The notes: generated from the letters alone by a model not told the origin. 36,727 nt of DNA from Mediterranea sp. (in: CFB group bacteria) (GCA_031261785.1 JAISIZ010000096.1:1-36727), one strand, 5' to 3'. Positions 16,059 to 23,219 are shown, counted from the stretch's first letter. Program-made: numbers and translations.

Positions 16059-17363
16059 ATGGAACTCTCTGCTCTTTACCAGATCTTTCTGGAATGCGGA
16101 TCGGTTACCACCGACAGCCGGAACTGTCCCCCCGGCGCGCTGTTCATCGCCTTGAAAGGCGAATCGTTTGACGGCAACGCTTATGCCGCCAAGGCGCTCG
16201 AGCATGGATGCGCCTACGCCGTGGTAGACGAAGCGGAGCACGCCGTGCCAGGCGACGGACGCTACCTGCTGGTGGACGACGGACTGCGCACGCTCCAGCG
16301 GCTGGCCACTCACCACAGGCGGCAAGTCGATCCGCTCGTCATCGCCATTACCGGCACCAACGGGAAGACCACGACCAAGGAACTCGTAGCCACCGTACTC
16401 ACCAAGCGATACCCCATTCTCTACACCCAAGGGAACCTCAACAACCACATCGGCGTACCGCTCACCCTGCTCCGCCTCCGCCAAGGCGACGAGTTCGCCG
16501 TCGTCGAGATGGGCGCCAGCCATCCCGGCGACATCAAGCTGCTGTGCGAGATTGCCGAACCCAACTACGGGCTGATCACCAACGTGGGGAAGGCGCACCT
16601 CGAAGGCTTCGGCTCGCTCGATGGCGTCGCGCGCGCCAAAGGAGAGCTGTACGACTACTTGCGCCAAGATCCCGAGGCATCCATCTTCATCGACATGGAC
16701 AACCCCCGCCTCCGCTCCATGGCCGGCGATCTCGACACCATCGGTTACGGCACGCACGAAGGAGCGAAAGTCCGCGGACACGTCGTCGAGAATTCACCGT
16801 TCCTCGCCATCCAGTGGGCCGAGCGCCACGAAGACACCCTACACCAAGTACGGACCCGGCTCGTCGGCGGGTACAACTTCGCCAACGTGCTGGCCGCCGT
16901 GACGATAGGTTCCTACTTCGCCGTCGCGCCCGAGGATATCGACGACGCCATCGAGGCGTACGTGCCGGGCAACAGCCGCTCGCAGCTGAAGCGCACGGCG
17001 GACAACACCCTCATTGTCGATGCCTACAACGCCAACCCCACCAGCATGACAGCCGCCCTCCGGAACTTCCAAAGCATGGACGCGCCACACAAGATGGTGA
17101 TCCTCGGCGACATGCTCGAGCTGGGCCGCGAAAGCGCCGCCGAGCACCAACGCGTGGTCGATCTCCTCGAGAACTCCGACTTCGAACGGGTGACGCTCGT
17201 AGGGCATGAGTTCGCCGCCACGCGCCACTCCCCAAATTTCGTCACCTACCCCGACACGGCCTCGCTCATCGAGGCGCTCAGGGCCGACAAGCCCCGCGGC
17301 GCCACCCTCCTGCTGAAAGGGTCACACGGCATCGGGCTGGACGCCGCCGTAGCGGCGCTGTGA
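16059..17363 (+). CDS. murF: UDP-MurNAc-tripeptide D-Ala-D-Ala ligase
   Basis: A 434-residue Mur ligase. It adds D-Ala-D-Ala to UDP-MurNAc-tripeptide, the last cytoplasmic step of the peptidoglycan precursor. The N-terminal substrate domain starts with TDSRNCPPGALFIALKGESFDGNAYAAKAL, typical of MurE/MurF. The ATP loop is TGTNGKTTTKEL with Lys103. GNLNNHIGVPLTLL is the MurF-specific block that follows, then EMGASHPGDI, NVGKAHLEGFGS and the C-terminal DAYNANPTSM. The open frame extends upstream to 15468 inside the HlyD gene, but the ATG at 16059 gives the family N-terminus. No divisome genes flank it, so it stands outside the usual dcw cluster; its own -7 element is at 15996. Confidence 0.95.
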   Translation: MELSALYQIFLECGSVTTDSRNCPPGALFIALKGESFDGNAYAAKALEHGCAYAVVDEAEHAVPGDGRYLLVDDGLRTLQRLATHHRRQVDPLVIAITGTNGKTTTKELVATVLTKRYPILYTQGNLNNHIGVPLTLLRLRQGDEFAVVEMGASHPGDIKLLCEIAEPNYGLITNVGKAHLEGFGSLDGVARAKGELYDYLRQDPEASIFIDMDNPRLRSMAGDLDTIGYGTHEGAKVRGHVVENSPFLAIQWAERHEDTLHQVRTRLVGGYNFANVLAAVTIGSYFAVAPEDIDDAIEAYVPGNSRSQLKRTADNTLIVDAYNANPTSMTAALRNFQSMDAPHKMVILGDMLELGRESAAEHQRVVDLLENSDFERVTLVGHEFAATRHSPNFVTYPDTASLIEALRADKPRGATLLLKGSHGIGLDAAVAAL

Positions 17364-17370
17364 GGGGAAT

Positions 17371-17479
17371 GATTAGTGATTGGCGGGAGGGAGTTCACCA
17401 CAGATTACACAGATTCGCACAGATTTTGTAATGATCGGCATGTAGAGACGGTACAGGATAAACACAGGATATTCCCGGT
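17371..17479. repeat. Dispersed intergenic repeat, forward copy
   Basis: The segment from GATTAGTGATTGGCGGGAGG to GGATAAACACAGGATATTCC is nearly identical to the reverse complement of about 35965-36097. Fragments of the same family occur at about 18421-18520, 21276-21310, 22551-22620 and 36142-36178. It begins 8 bases after the murF stop and is interrupted on the right by the MITE-like element. Confidence 0.75.
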
Positions 17480-17628
17480 GAGGCTGTATCATAAGTGAAA
17501 AGTCCTATCAAAAAGAGAATATTTAGGCACGGATTACACGGATTCCGCAGCATTGTGTTCTGGAAAAAACTGCGTAATCCGTGTAATCCGTGCCTAAAAG
17601 GAAGCGCTCCGATTTATGATACAGCCTC
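17480..17628. mobile_element. MITE-like element, copy 1 (149 bp)
   Basis: The ends are perfect inverted repeats, GAGGCTGTATCATAA and TTATGATACAGCCTC. Just inside them a second inverted pair (TTTAGGCACGGATTACACGG and its complement) would fold the element into a long hairpin. It encodes nothing. A 141-bp copy with the same ends is at 26445-26585; the main difference is one 9-base repeat unit (GTGTAATCC). I see no clear target duplication. The ends look like those of an insertion sequence, whose transposase would act in trans, but none is in the window. The right end lies 11 bases from the stop of the DUF2442 gene. Confidence 0.8.
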
Positions 17629-17639
17629 TACTTTATCTG

Positions 17640-18044
17640 TCATACGGCACAGAGTTCGGCACCCACTTTCCGGATAGTGTCCATGATTTCTTTAGTGCGC
17701 TCTTCCGATGGTTTCTTGGCACCACTAATGTATTGCGCCAGCAGACTCTGTTTCATGCCCATCCGGCGTGCCACAGCCGAAGCGTTCAGCTCCGGATGAT
17801 TGAAGAACAGTTTGTAGAGAGCGGTCTCTTCCCTTCGTTCGTCGAAGAAGCCCTCAAAGCTCAAGTCTTCATCCAGCTCTTCCCAATGGATGCCAAACGC
17901 ACCCACTTCATAATTATTCCTTTGCTCGGGCGTAGCCCATCGCAGGCGGGGAAATTCATCGAACTTCTCTTGCCCAACCTTGCCGTCAACCGTCTGAATG
18001 TAGATGGCATCGGCTGTAGTCCAAACTTTATCAACCTTTATCAT
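17640..18044 (-). CDS. DUF2442-HTH fusion, antitoxin-like
   Basis: The 134-residue protein joins an N-terminal DUF2442-like domain (VWTTADAIYIQTVDGKVGQEKFDEFPRLRWATPEQRNNYEV, with the family's FPRLxxATPEQR block) to a C-terminal helix-turn-helix (NASAVARRMGMKQSLLAQYISGAKKPSEER). This layout is common in Bacteroidetes, where it is encoded next to a DUF4160 protein and treated as a toxin-antitoxin-like pair; the toxic member and mechanism are not established. The gene overlaps its partner by 14 bases, so the pair is translationally coupled. A 73-bp piece of this gene is duplicated at 21159-21231. Confidence 0.82.
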   Translation of the reverse strand: MIKVDKVWTTADAIYIQTVDGKVGQEKFDEFPRLRWATPEQRNNYEVGAFGIHWEELDEDLSFEGFFDERREETALYKLFFNHPELNASAVARRMGMKQSLLAQYISGAKKPSEERTKEIMDTIRKVGAELCAV

Positions 18045-18285
18045 TATTGAAGAATTTATTCCAATGTTGCGCTATAATTTCTTTGTTCTCTTCTATGATA
18101 GCTTCCGCCATCTTTAGCTCCACTTTTGAGAGACCATTATTAGCAATCAACTCAACAGGCTCTATCGTAAATTTGGCTTCGCAAACCACGGAACCTTTGC
18201 CTTTCACCACATGCACGTGTATGGGTTGATGGTCGTTAGCATAAAACAGGAACCGTAGTCCAAATAATCTAAATATTTCTGGCAT
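18031..18285 (-). CDS. DUF4160 family protein
   Basis: The 84-residue protein starts MPEIFRLFGLRFLFYANDHQPIHVHV, the defining DUF4160 block (FYxxDHxPxHVHV), and continues ELKMAEAIIEENKEIIAQHW. A longer frame starts at 18327, but the ATG at 18285 gives the family N-terminus and leaves room for the promoter at 18310-18341, which would lie inside the longer version. It is the first gene of the pair. Function is unknown; the usual neighbour, a DUF2442 protein, follows here with a 14-base overlap. Confidence 0.82.
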   Translation of the reverse strand: MPEIFRLFGLRFLFYANDHQPIHVHVVKGKGSVVCEAKFTIEPVELIANNGLSKVELKMAEAIIEENKEIIAQHWNKFFNNDKG

Positions 18286-18309
18286 AATGCTATTACTTTG
18301 ATTACGAGG

Positions 18310-18341
18310 CAAAGATAGGTAATACATTAATTACCCACAAG
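18310..18341 (-). promoter_or_regulatory. Bacteroidetes promoter for the DUF4160-DUF2442 pair
   Basis: On the minus strand CTTG (18341-18338) is followed after 20 bases by TATCTTTG (18317-18310). Both elements and the spacing fit the -33/-7 consensus. The DUF4160 start is about 25 bases further on. Confidence 0.75.
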
Positions 18342-18361
18342 CATCTTGAGAATTATTAGCA

Positions 18362-18392
18362 TAAAAATAGCCGCTCCATCACGGAGCGGCTA
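18362..18392 (-). terminator. Hairpin with U-run on minus strand
   Basis: TAGCCGCTCC and GGAGCGGCTA form a perfect 10-bp stem with a 5-base loop; on the minus strand it is followed by TTTTTA. No minus-strand gene is seen upstream that needs it, so it may insulate the toxin-antitoxin-like pair. A close copy follows tRNA-Arg at 23220-23249. Confidence 0.65.
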
Positions 18393-18730
18393 CTTCGCGT
18401 ACACTTATGATAAGCAAGCGGCTGGATAGGGGGAGGGAAAGGGGGGATTGGTGATTAATCCGCTCGTCGACTTTATAAAAGATGGCGCAAGACAAACACA
18501 AGTTCTCACTGGTGCCGGCGCGCTATCAGGCTAAATCCACCGGAATAAGTAAACCTATAGGAATAAGCCATTTAAGGGCACGACGCACTTATTGGACTTG
18601 TTTAACTTTAGCACGTACGGAATGAGACACAATATGGACTATTCGAGACGGTTATTCCCCTGAAAAAGCTGACCTTCGCGCCCGATTATGGAATCCAATT
18701 TTAGTAACCAATAGACTTTATACATTGACT
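18393..18730. other. Intergenic stretch with repeat fragments
   Basis: No gene is seen. Bases 18421-18470 (a G-rich run then GGATTGGTGATTAATCC) and 18487-18520 (ACAAACACAAGTTCTCACTG) are degraded pieces of the dispersed repeat at 17371 and 35965. The rest is the leader region of the fimbrillin-type operon; I cannot place a convincing promoter. Confidence 0.5.
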
Positions 18731-18901
18731 ATGGATTTAGACCTAAAACAAACTGAAAAACTCTCGTACGAGAGACCCTATTTCCGCGTATACGTGGTGG
18801 AAATAGAACAGGTGATCGCGCAAAGCGTCACAAGTACTACTTCAGGCCCCAGCGAAGCATACGATGACGAAGATGAGTATAACCAATCCCAAACCTGGTA
18901 A
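18731..18901 (+). CDS. Small 56-residue protein upstream of fimbrillin-like gene
   Basis: ATG at 18731 opens a 56-residue frame: MDLDLKQTEKLSYERPYFRV, then YVVEIEQVIAQSVTSTTSGP and an acidic tail ending NQSQTW. The pattern (basic start, YxRPxxxVxxxExxxAxS, then a Ser/Thr/Gly-rich and acidic end) matches the short conserved proteins often found directly in front of fimbrillin or surface-lipoprotein genes in Bacteroidales. Their function is unknown. The stop is 17 bases before the fimbrillin ATG and overlaps its GGAGG ribosome site region, so the two are probably coupled. There is no signal peptide. Confidence 0.65.
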   Translation: MDLDLKQTEKLSYERPYFRVYVVEIEQVIAQSVTSTTSGPSEAYDDEDEYNQSQTW

Positions 18902-18918
18902 GCGGAGGACCTAAAGTG

Positions 18919-21060
18919 ATGAGACAAAGAAGAAACAATATGGAAGCCAAAGGTTCCGGAAAGAACCGGCTGTTCGTGTCCGCCCTGTGCGGCTTATTCC
19001 TATTAGGTTTGGGCAGTTGCTCGGACGAGCTTGCCCAGACAGAGCATCCCACTCCCCTTCCCACTCCCGTGGTTCCTGGCGAAGAGGGGCTAAGCGTAAT
19101 CAACTTCTCGGTGGGTACCGCCGATTTCGAGGAGGAATCCCCAGACACCCGCGCCGCGGCCGACACCGATCTCCCCGCGGACACCGTCGTTGATTTGGGT
19201 AACGGGTTCCTGCTGACCTCATCGTGGACGGTGGAGCCGAAGACGAGAGCGGCCGGCACCCCCAGACCGATAGAGGACGGAACTGCCGTCATCATGATCG
19301 TCTGCGCGCCCACCACCGCTACCGACCCCCTCCCCGGCACGCCACTCGGCTATTCGCTCGCCACTGTCGACGCAGGCAACCTCTCTTTCAAGATGCCCGC
19401 CGAGGGAAACTTCACCCTCGTATTTCTTTCGGAGAACGACACCTTAGAGCTTGACCCGACCCATTATATCAACGAGGCGACAGGAAGCACGCCCGGGGCT
19501 TACTACCAACCTGGCGAAAGCGAAACGTTCACGTTCACGACCGACTATCAGGTCGGATTGACCAAGAGCAAGAACGGCAATCCCACCCCGCCGGATTGCA
19601 TGTATTTCGTGCTGCCTGACGCGTCGGCTTCTACCTTGCAGGGTAGCACGCTTCAGTTTAAGCACCTGTTCTCGCAAGTGAAAGTGGAACTCAAACTAAT
19701 GAGTCCGAAATTTAGCTTTGGCGCGATAGAAGCTGGCTTCTATCCCCGAAGAGCGAGCGCGACATTGATTTACGACAATCTGGCGAAGAACGACTACCAA
19801 GGCGACGCGGCGCTTCTCTACAATGAGGTGACGGACGACGACCCATTAACAGGCACTGCCCATGCGGGAACCTTTTTCCAGCGGAGCGCCACGGACGCCT
19901 CGGTAACGACCTGGAAAGATTCCGTGAGTTTCATACCCTATATGAATCCCACCACAGCGACGGATAGGCAACCCTACATTTACATCAAGAAGCTGACCTT
20001 TAGAAGCGAGTTCGTCGATATGTTCGTGGAGGGAAAAACGATAGACTTCAGAAGGCCTGCTGTACGACCACTACCGGCAGTGATTCTTGATACCTTCGGC
20101 CAAGGAAAGAAGTACACCAATACGATAAGCGTCACGAGAAATACAACACCCAATAACTGGGAGAACAACACCAGCGTTACCGCCGGCACGTGGGCGGCTT
20201 CGAACATTTACTACAACGGAACTACGCTGACATTTGACCAGGTGGGCGTTGGCGACACAAATCCAGACGACGAGATCGACGACAGCGGGCAGAAGCAAGG
20301 CGTCTTCTTCAAATGGGGATCCTTGATAGGTATCGCACCTACTCCAGCTACTTACAACGGCAACGGCACCCTTATTTTCCACCCTACGGCAACAAGTGAT
20401 GGGGCTTGTTCCGGTTACACACAGAAACAGGTGTCAGACTATCTGACCCTTGCGGATATCAAGGCCAGTTCCAGCATGACGACGGTTCCTGGTGGCGACG
20501 GCAACGCCATTTATGAAGTGGACGACGCAGGCAGGGGACAGTGGTATGGCGACATCTGCGCTTACATCACAGGCGGAACGTGGCGCCTGCCTACGCAAAC
20601 AGAATTGGCCTATTACGCGCCAGGCAGCGCTGGCTCCTGGAGCTGGACAAGCGACGCGACGACGGATGGCAAGTTTTACAAGAACGCGAGTTTCCCCGCA
20701 CCGGTTGATAGTAATTTCTCATTGTCCACTCCAAGTAGTGCAGGATATAACAGAGCCTACGGCATAGATCGCGTGACGGAAACCCAAGGTAGCGGTTTTG
20801 GATATATGCTCCCCGAAGTCGGCGCCCCGCTCGTCATCCTTCCCGCCTCCGGCCTCCGGTATGCCGGCTCACCGACTACTGGAGCCGACGCCGACGCGAC
20901 CATACGTATAGGTTCGCATGGATATTACTGGAGTAGCGATCATAACGGCACGGACGCCTTGGGCCTACACTTTACTAATGAGGCGTTCGACGCGAACTCG
21001 GCGATACCGACCAGCTGGGCCGCCTCAGCCCGCTGCATCAAGGCCGAACCTAAACAATAG
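18919..21060 (+). CDS. Fimbrillin-like lipoprotein with Fib_succ_major-type C-terminus
   Basis: A GTG one codon earlier is possible; ATG at 18919 after GGAGG is preferred. The lipoprotein signal ends LGLGSC with Cys34. The mature N-terminus has two Arg-Ala-Ala sites (DTRAAAD, KTRAAGT); in type V pili such arginine sites are cut by an Arg-gingipain-like protease, releasing the subunit for donor-strand polymerisation. The middle (MPAEGNFTLVFLSEN, LQFKHLFSQVKVELKL) is typical of fimbrillin/Mfa-like proteins. The last 200 residues carry the Fib_succ_major pattern (GDICAYITGGTWRLPTQTEL, LPASGLRYAG, GSHGYYWSSD, ASARCIKA), more like a tip or accessory subunit than the main shaft. It is 713 residues, longer than shaft subunits. 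No other pilus genes are in the window. Confidence 0.82.
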   Translation: MRQRRNNMEAKGSGKNRLFVSALCGLFLLGLGSCSDELAQTEHPTPLPTPVVPGEEGLSVINFSVGTADFEEESPDTRAAADTDLPADTVVDLGNGFLLTSSWTVEPKTRAAGTPRPIEDGTAVIMIVCAPTTATDPLPGTPLGYSLATVDAGNLSFKMPAEGNFTLVFLSENDTLELDPTHYINEATGSTPGAYYQPGESETFTFTTDYQVGLTKSKNGNPTPPDCMYFVLPDASASTLQGSTLQFKHLFSQVKVELKLMSPKFSFGAIEAGFYPRRASATLIYDNLAKNDYQGDAALLYNEVTDDDPLTGTAHAGTFFQRSATDASVTTWKDSVSFIPYMNPTTATDRQPYIYIKKLTFRSEFVDMFVEGKTIDFRRPAVRPLPAVILDTFGQGKKYTNTISVTRNTTPNNWENNTSVTAGTWAASNIYYNGTTLTFDQVGVGDTNPDDEIDDSGQKQGVFFKWGSLIGIAPTPATYNGNGTLIFHPTATSDGACSGYTQKQVSDYLTLADIKASSSMTTVPGGDGNAIYEVDDAGRGQWYGDICAYITGGTWRLPTQTELAYYAPGSAGSWSWTSDATTDGKFYKNASFPAPVDSNFSLSTPSSAGYNRAYGIDRVTETQGSGFGYMLPEVGAPLVILPASGLRYAGSPTTGADADATIRIGSHGYYWSSDHNGTDALGLHFTNEAFDANSAIPTSWAASARCIKAEPKQ

Positions 21061-21111
21061 CGGCCGTACGCGATCGATCATTCATCGCATTATTCCATAC
21101 TCTTTCGCGAA

Positions 21112-21141
21112 ACGGGCCGGGGCAGCAATGCCTCGGCCCGT
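21112..21141 (+). other. GC-rich hairpin after the fimbrillin-like gene
   Basis: ACGGGCCGGGG pairs with CCTCGGCCCGT (one G-U pair) around an 8-base loop, 51 bases after the stop. No U-run follows, so it would be a weak or factor-dependent terminator, or an mRNA 3' end stabiliser. Confidence 0.5.
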
Positions 21142-21158
21142 ACGCTATCTATAGAAAC

Positions 21159-21231
21159 CCCTCAAAGCTCAAGTCTTCATCCAGCTCTTCCCAATGGATG
21201 CCAAACGCACCCACTTCACAATTATTCCTTT
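21159..21231. repeat. 73-bp duplicate of part of the DUF2442 gene
   Basis: This segment equals 17851-17923, inside the DUF2442-HTH gene, with a single base difference. Nothing of the rest of that gene is present. It ends where a dispersed repeat fragment starts (CCCCCTAAAAAGTGCATAAA), which suggests repeat-linked rearrangement. Confidence 0.85.
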
Positions 21232-21480
21232 CCCTCCCCCTAAAAAGTGCATAAAAACGATATTTTCCGGGGCACCGGAAATATCCTGTGTTTATCCTAT
21301 ACCATCTTTTTGTAAAGTCGTACATTTACGAATCACTGGACTCGGCCATTTGCGAATGGCGAGATGCGGCACGCCGCGTCTCTACACGCCAATCATTGCA
21401 AACTCTGTACAACTCTGTGTCCTCTGTGGTGAACTCCCCCCAATCATTGCAAAATCTGTCCCGACATACATTGGAAGACT
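21232..21480. repeat. Cluster of dispersed repeat fragments
   Basis: Three pieces are recognisable. CCCCCTAAAAAGTGCATAAA and the following ACGATATTTT also occur at 22585-22620. GTGTTTATCCTATACC is the dispersed repeat in reverse. GAGATGCGGCACGCCGCGTC is a REP-like palindrome with a relative at 22519-22540. The end (21396-21470) contains two degraded CCAATCATTGCAAA...CTCTGT units related to the repeat at 36020-36070. No gene seen. Confidence 0.6.
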
Positions 21481-21558
21481 AAGAAAAATATTCCAATTCT
21501 TTAGCGCCAACCTTCTATCCATAAAGGAATGCCGACATTGAATTCCAGCAAATGTCCA

Positions 21559-21774
21559 GCATAAAAAAAACAATATCTTCGGCACGTACTACGAACAGGT
21601 TCACAATATAGACGCCCCGTAATACCCTGACGCATATCTGTTTAAAATCTATGATTATCTTCGCGACCAGACAACGAGCCTTCAAGAATATCTAAAAGCC
21701 TTCGCGGCTAATCAGGCATCTAAAATATTTGTGAAAAAGAGGAATATCGCAGTCTCTCTCTATTTTTGCAAATG
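21559..21774 (+). pseudogene. Possible remnant of an unidentified gene
   Basis: One frame reads NNIFGTYYEQVHNIDAP, a stop, then YPDAYLFKIYDYLRDQTTSL and QEYLKAFAANQASKIFVKKR before a final stop. The amino-acid content looks protein-like on both sides of the in-frame TAA, and there is no start. I do not recognise the family. It could be the decayed end of a gene, or chance. Confidence 0.3.
21761..21768 (+). promoter_or_regulatory. Possible -7 element before the 42-bp tandem repeat
   Basis: TATTTTTG fits TAnnTTTG and lies just before an ATG at 21772/21777 and the repeat array. There is no -33 element at the normal distance. Confidence 0.3.
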
Positions 21775-21792
21775 AAATGCTTCGAGTTCGCT

Positions 21793-22070
21793 GGGGAAAG
21801 CTTCACCTGAAATCAGGTGATACAATAACCGGTCGGGGAAAGCTTCACCTGAAATCAGGTAATACAATAACCGGTCGGGGAAAGCTTCACCTGAAATCGG
21901 GTGAGATAATAACCGGTCGGGGAAAGCTTCACCTGAAATCAGGTAATAGAATAACCGGTCGGGGAAAGCTTCACCTGAAATCGGGTGAGATAATAACCGG
22001 TCGGGGAAAGCTTCACCTGAAATCAGGTAATAGAATAACCGGGCGGGGAAAGTCTCACCTGAAATCGGAT
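21793..22070 (+). repeat. Seven tandem 42-bp units, each with a palindrome
   Basis: GGGGAAAGCTTCACCTGAAA starts a unit at 21793, 21835, 21877, 21919, 21961, 22003 and 22045; the last is partial and diverged. There are no spacers. Each unit holds TCACCTGA-AA-TCAGGTGA or a variant (stem changed at one or two positions), the self-complementary AAGCTT, and ACCGGT at the joint. Units 3-4 and 5-6 are near-identical pairs, so an 84-bp block was duplicated. The period is a multiple of three, and an open frame (21777-22112, 111 residues) gives a 14-residue repeat GRGKLHLKSGNTIT. The repeat peptide is basic and of unknown relevance; the DNA or RNA hairpins may be what matters. Confidence 0.9.
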
Positions 22071-22114
22071 AAGCATTTCACCAAGTTCAAACCACTAATT
22101 TTAAATAATTAAAG

Positions 22115-22187
22115 TTTCCCACCCCTTTGCTCACAGATTGGATCTGTAACCAAGTCCAATCTGTGAGCGAGAGGTTGGGAAATTTTA
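22115..22187 (+). terminator. Strong hairpin after the tandem repeat
   Basis: CTCACAGATTGGA (22130-22142) pairs perfectly with TCCAATCTGTGAG (22155-22167). An outer TTTCCCA...TGGGAAA pair closes the structure, and TTTTAG follows. It could terminate a transcript through the repeat array. Confidence 0.6.
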
Positions 22188-22239
22188 GTTAAATAAATAA
22201 ATAGGATCAAGATTGACACGACTTCTCTTAAATGACTTT

Positions 22240-22440
22240 CTAACGGGCAGCATTCCAACTTTCACGGCGGTGTCCTGGAATTGGTCAAGGAAGAGCGCAA
22301 TGTGAAAGATGATGCCCAGAACGGTACAGAGACTACCAAAAGGCTTATGGCGAAGAACAGAAATCGCTCTTCACGTCGACCAAGAGCATGCTGACCGACG
22401 ACATCGTGCGGGCGGACCGCGAACTCGACTCGCTCTACGT
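22240..22440 (+). pseudogene. Decayed gene fragment, possibly DUF6261-like
   Basis: One frame reads HSNFHGGVLELVKEERNVKD; a shifted frame continues DYQKAYGEEQKSLFTSTKSM and LTDDIVRADRELDSLY. The second part resembles the C-terminal EDxxLKxxxKSxxTxxIxEADxxRDxxY pattern of DUF6261 proteins. The piece has no start, contains a frameshift, and stops where a palindromic repeat fragment begins at about 22438. Confidence 0.35.
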
Positions 22441-22620
22441 TGGGTTAGGAGCCTTTCAGGCAAAGGCTTTCAGCCACGTTTGGGTCTTGCAGGGCACCGA
22501 GTCTAATGGCTCGCGAAGGTGAGACGCGGCACGCCACGTCTCTACACCGGAGACGGTACAGGATAAACACAGGTTCTCACTGGCGCCCCCCTAAAAAGTG
22601 CATAAAAACGATATTTTGCC
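22438..22620. repeat. Repeat mosaic before higA
   Basis: Bases 22438-22500 repeat one arm of the palindrome at 1815-2135 (GGAGCCTTTCAGGCAAAGGC). Bases 22519-22545 carry a REP-like palindrome (GACGCGGCACGCCACGTCTC). Bases 22551-22620 carry GACGGTACAGGATAAACACA plus the CCCCCTAAAAAGTGCATAAA piece also found at 21234. No gene is seen. Confidence 0.7.
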
Positions 22621-22621
22621 T

Positions 22622-22969
22622 CTAAAGAGCCACTGCCACTGCCTTACGAATTTCCGCAAGGCACTTGATGAGTTTCGTATCCTTTTTAGCCACCTGCATG
22701 TTGTAGCGCATTTGCATGTTGAGCAAGGCGGTGGGTTCCAAATCCAGTGCCGCCTCTATGCGCAACGCAAAGTCGGTATTCACCGGACGTTTGCAGTTCA
22801 ACACCTCATTGAGGTATGAGTAAGCAATACCCATTTGCTCCGCAAGCTTCTTTTGCGAGATGCCCCGAGCCTCTATCTCGTCCTTCAGGATTTCACCCGG
22901 ATGTATGGGGTAAAACGGGTCGATGTTGTTTGCGATCATGTTGGGGTCAACCCCTTTAATTGTAATCAT
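22622..22969 (-). CDS. higA: HigA-type antitoxin
   Basis: The 115-residue protein begins MITIKGVDPNMIANNIDPFY and has the HigA block PIHPGEILKDEIEARGISQKKLAEQMGIAYSYLNEVLNCKRPV, an XRE-type helix-turn-helix, then NTDFALRIEAALDLEPTALLNMQ. By family it binds the HigB RNase toxin and the operon's own promoter. A longer frame starts at 23041, but that would run through the toxin remnant; the ATG at 22969, 8 bases after the higB remnant's stop, is right. Its toxin gene is broken (22977-23148), so it is an orphan. It may still repress its promoter or neutralise a related toxin encoded elsewhere. Confidence 0.9.
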   Translation of the reverse strand: MITIKGVDPNMIANNIDPFYPIHPGEILKDEIEARGISQKKLAEQMGIAYSYLNEVLNCKRPVNTDFALRIEAALDLEPTALLNMQMRYNMQVAKKDTKLIKCLAEIRKAVAVAL

Positions 22970-22976
22970 AATCTTT

Positions 22977-23148
22977 TTATTTATAGTGGTTCGACAATTC
23001 GATGATATTGCGAATCGTGGTGACTTCCTCTCCGCCGACATTGGTAACGGTAAACTCTACTCTGTATTGCCTATTGGCACGTATGGAGTGAATACCATCC
23101 TTGTCGCCGTGTAGCACCTCATAATTAAGAGTCAAATACTACTCTCAT
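22977..23148 (-). pseudogene. higB: higB toxin remnant with internal deletion and frameshift
   Basis: Reading on the minus strand, an ATG at 23148 codes MRVVFDS and then meets a stop. In the +1 frame the next bases give LNYEVLHGDKDGIHSIRANR and QYRVEFTVTNVGGEEVTTIR, ending NIIELSNHYK, which is the C-terminal half of a HigB/RelE-type toxin including its common SIRxNxQYRxEF block. Intact HigB proteins are about 100 residues, so roughly 45 residues between the two parts are missing and the frame is lost. The remnant ends 8 bases before higA. Confidence 0.85.
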
Positions 23149-23168
23149 TCTATTACTTTGATTTGCCG

Positions 23169-23208
23169 CAAAGTTACTACTTTCCTTTATACATTCACTT
23201 AAAAGTGA
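23169..23208 (-). promoter_or_regulatory. higBA promoter with operator-like inverted repeat
   Basis: TAACTTTG (23176-23169, minus strand) fits the -7 consensus, 20 bases before the higB ATG. About 19 bases upstream, where the -33 element would be, sits the inverted repeat TCACTT-AA-AAGTGA (23195-23208). Its place suggests a HigA operator; that is inference. Confidence 0.55.
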
Positions 23209-23219
23209 TTTTACTCTTC

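Noticed and set aside
16621..17245. Antisense and out-of-frame open frames inside murF, korA, the acyl-CoA synthetase and yifB
   Set aside because: Arg/Pro/Ala/Gly-rich translations typical of shifted frames in GC-rich genes.
18421..18470. Regulatory G-quadruplex in the G-rich run
   Set aside because: The G-run belongs to the dispersed repeat family and its copies differ in the number and spacing of Gs.
21793..22070. CRISPR array
   Set aside because: The 42-bp units are directly adjacent with no unique spacers, and no cas genes are present.
22970..23041. N-terminal extension of HigA
   Set aside because: It overlaps the higB remnant, which is read in another frame, and is not part of the HigA domain.
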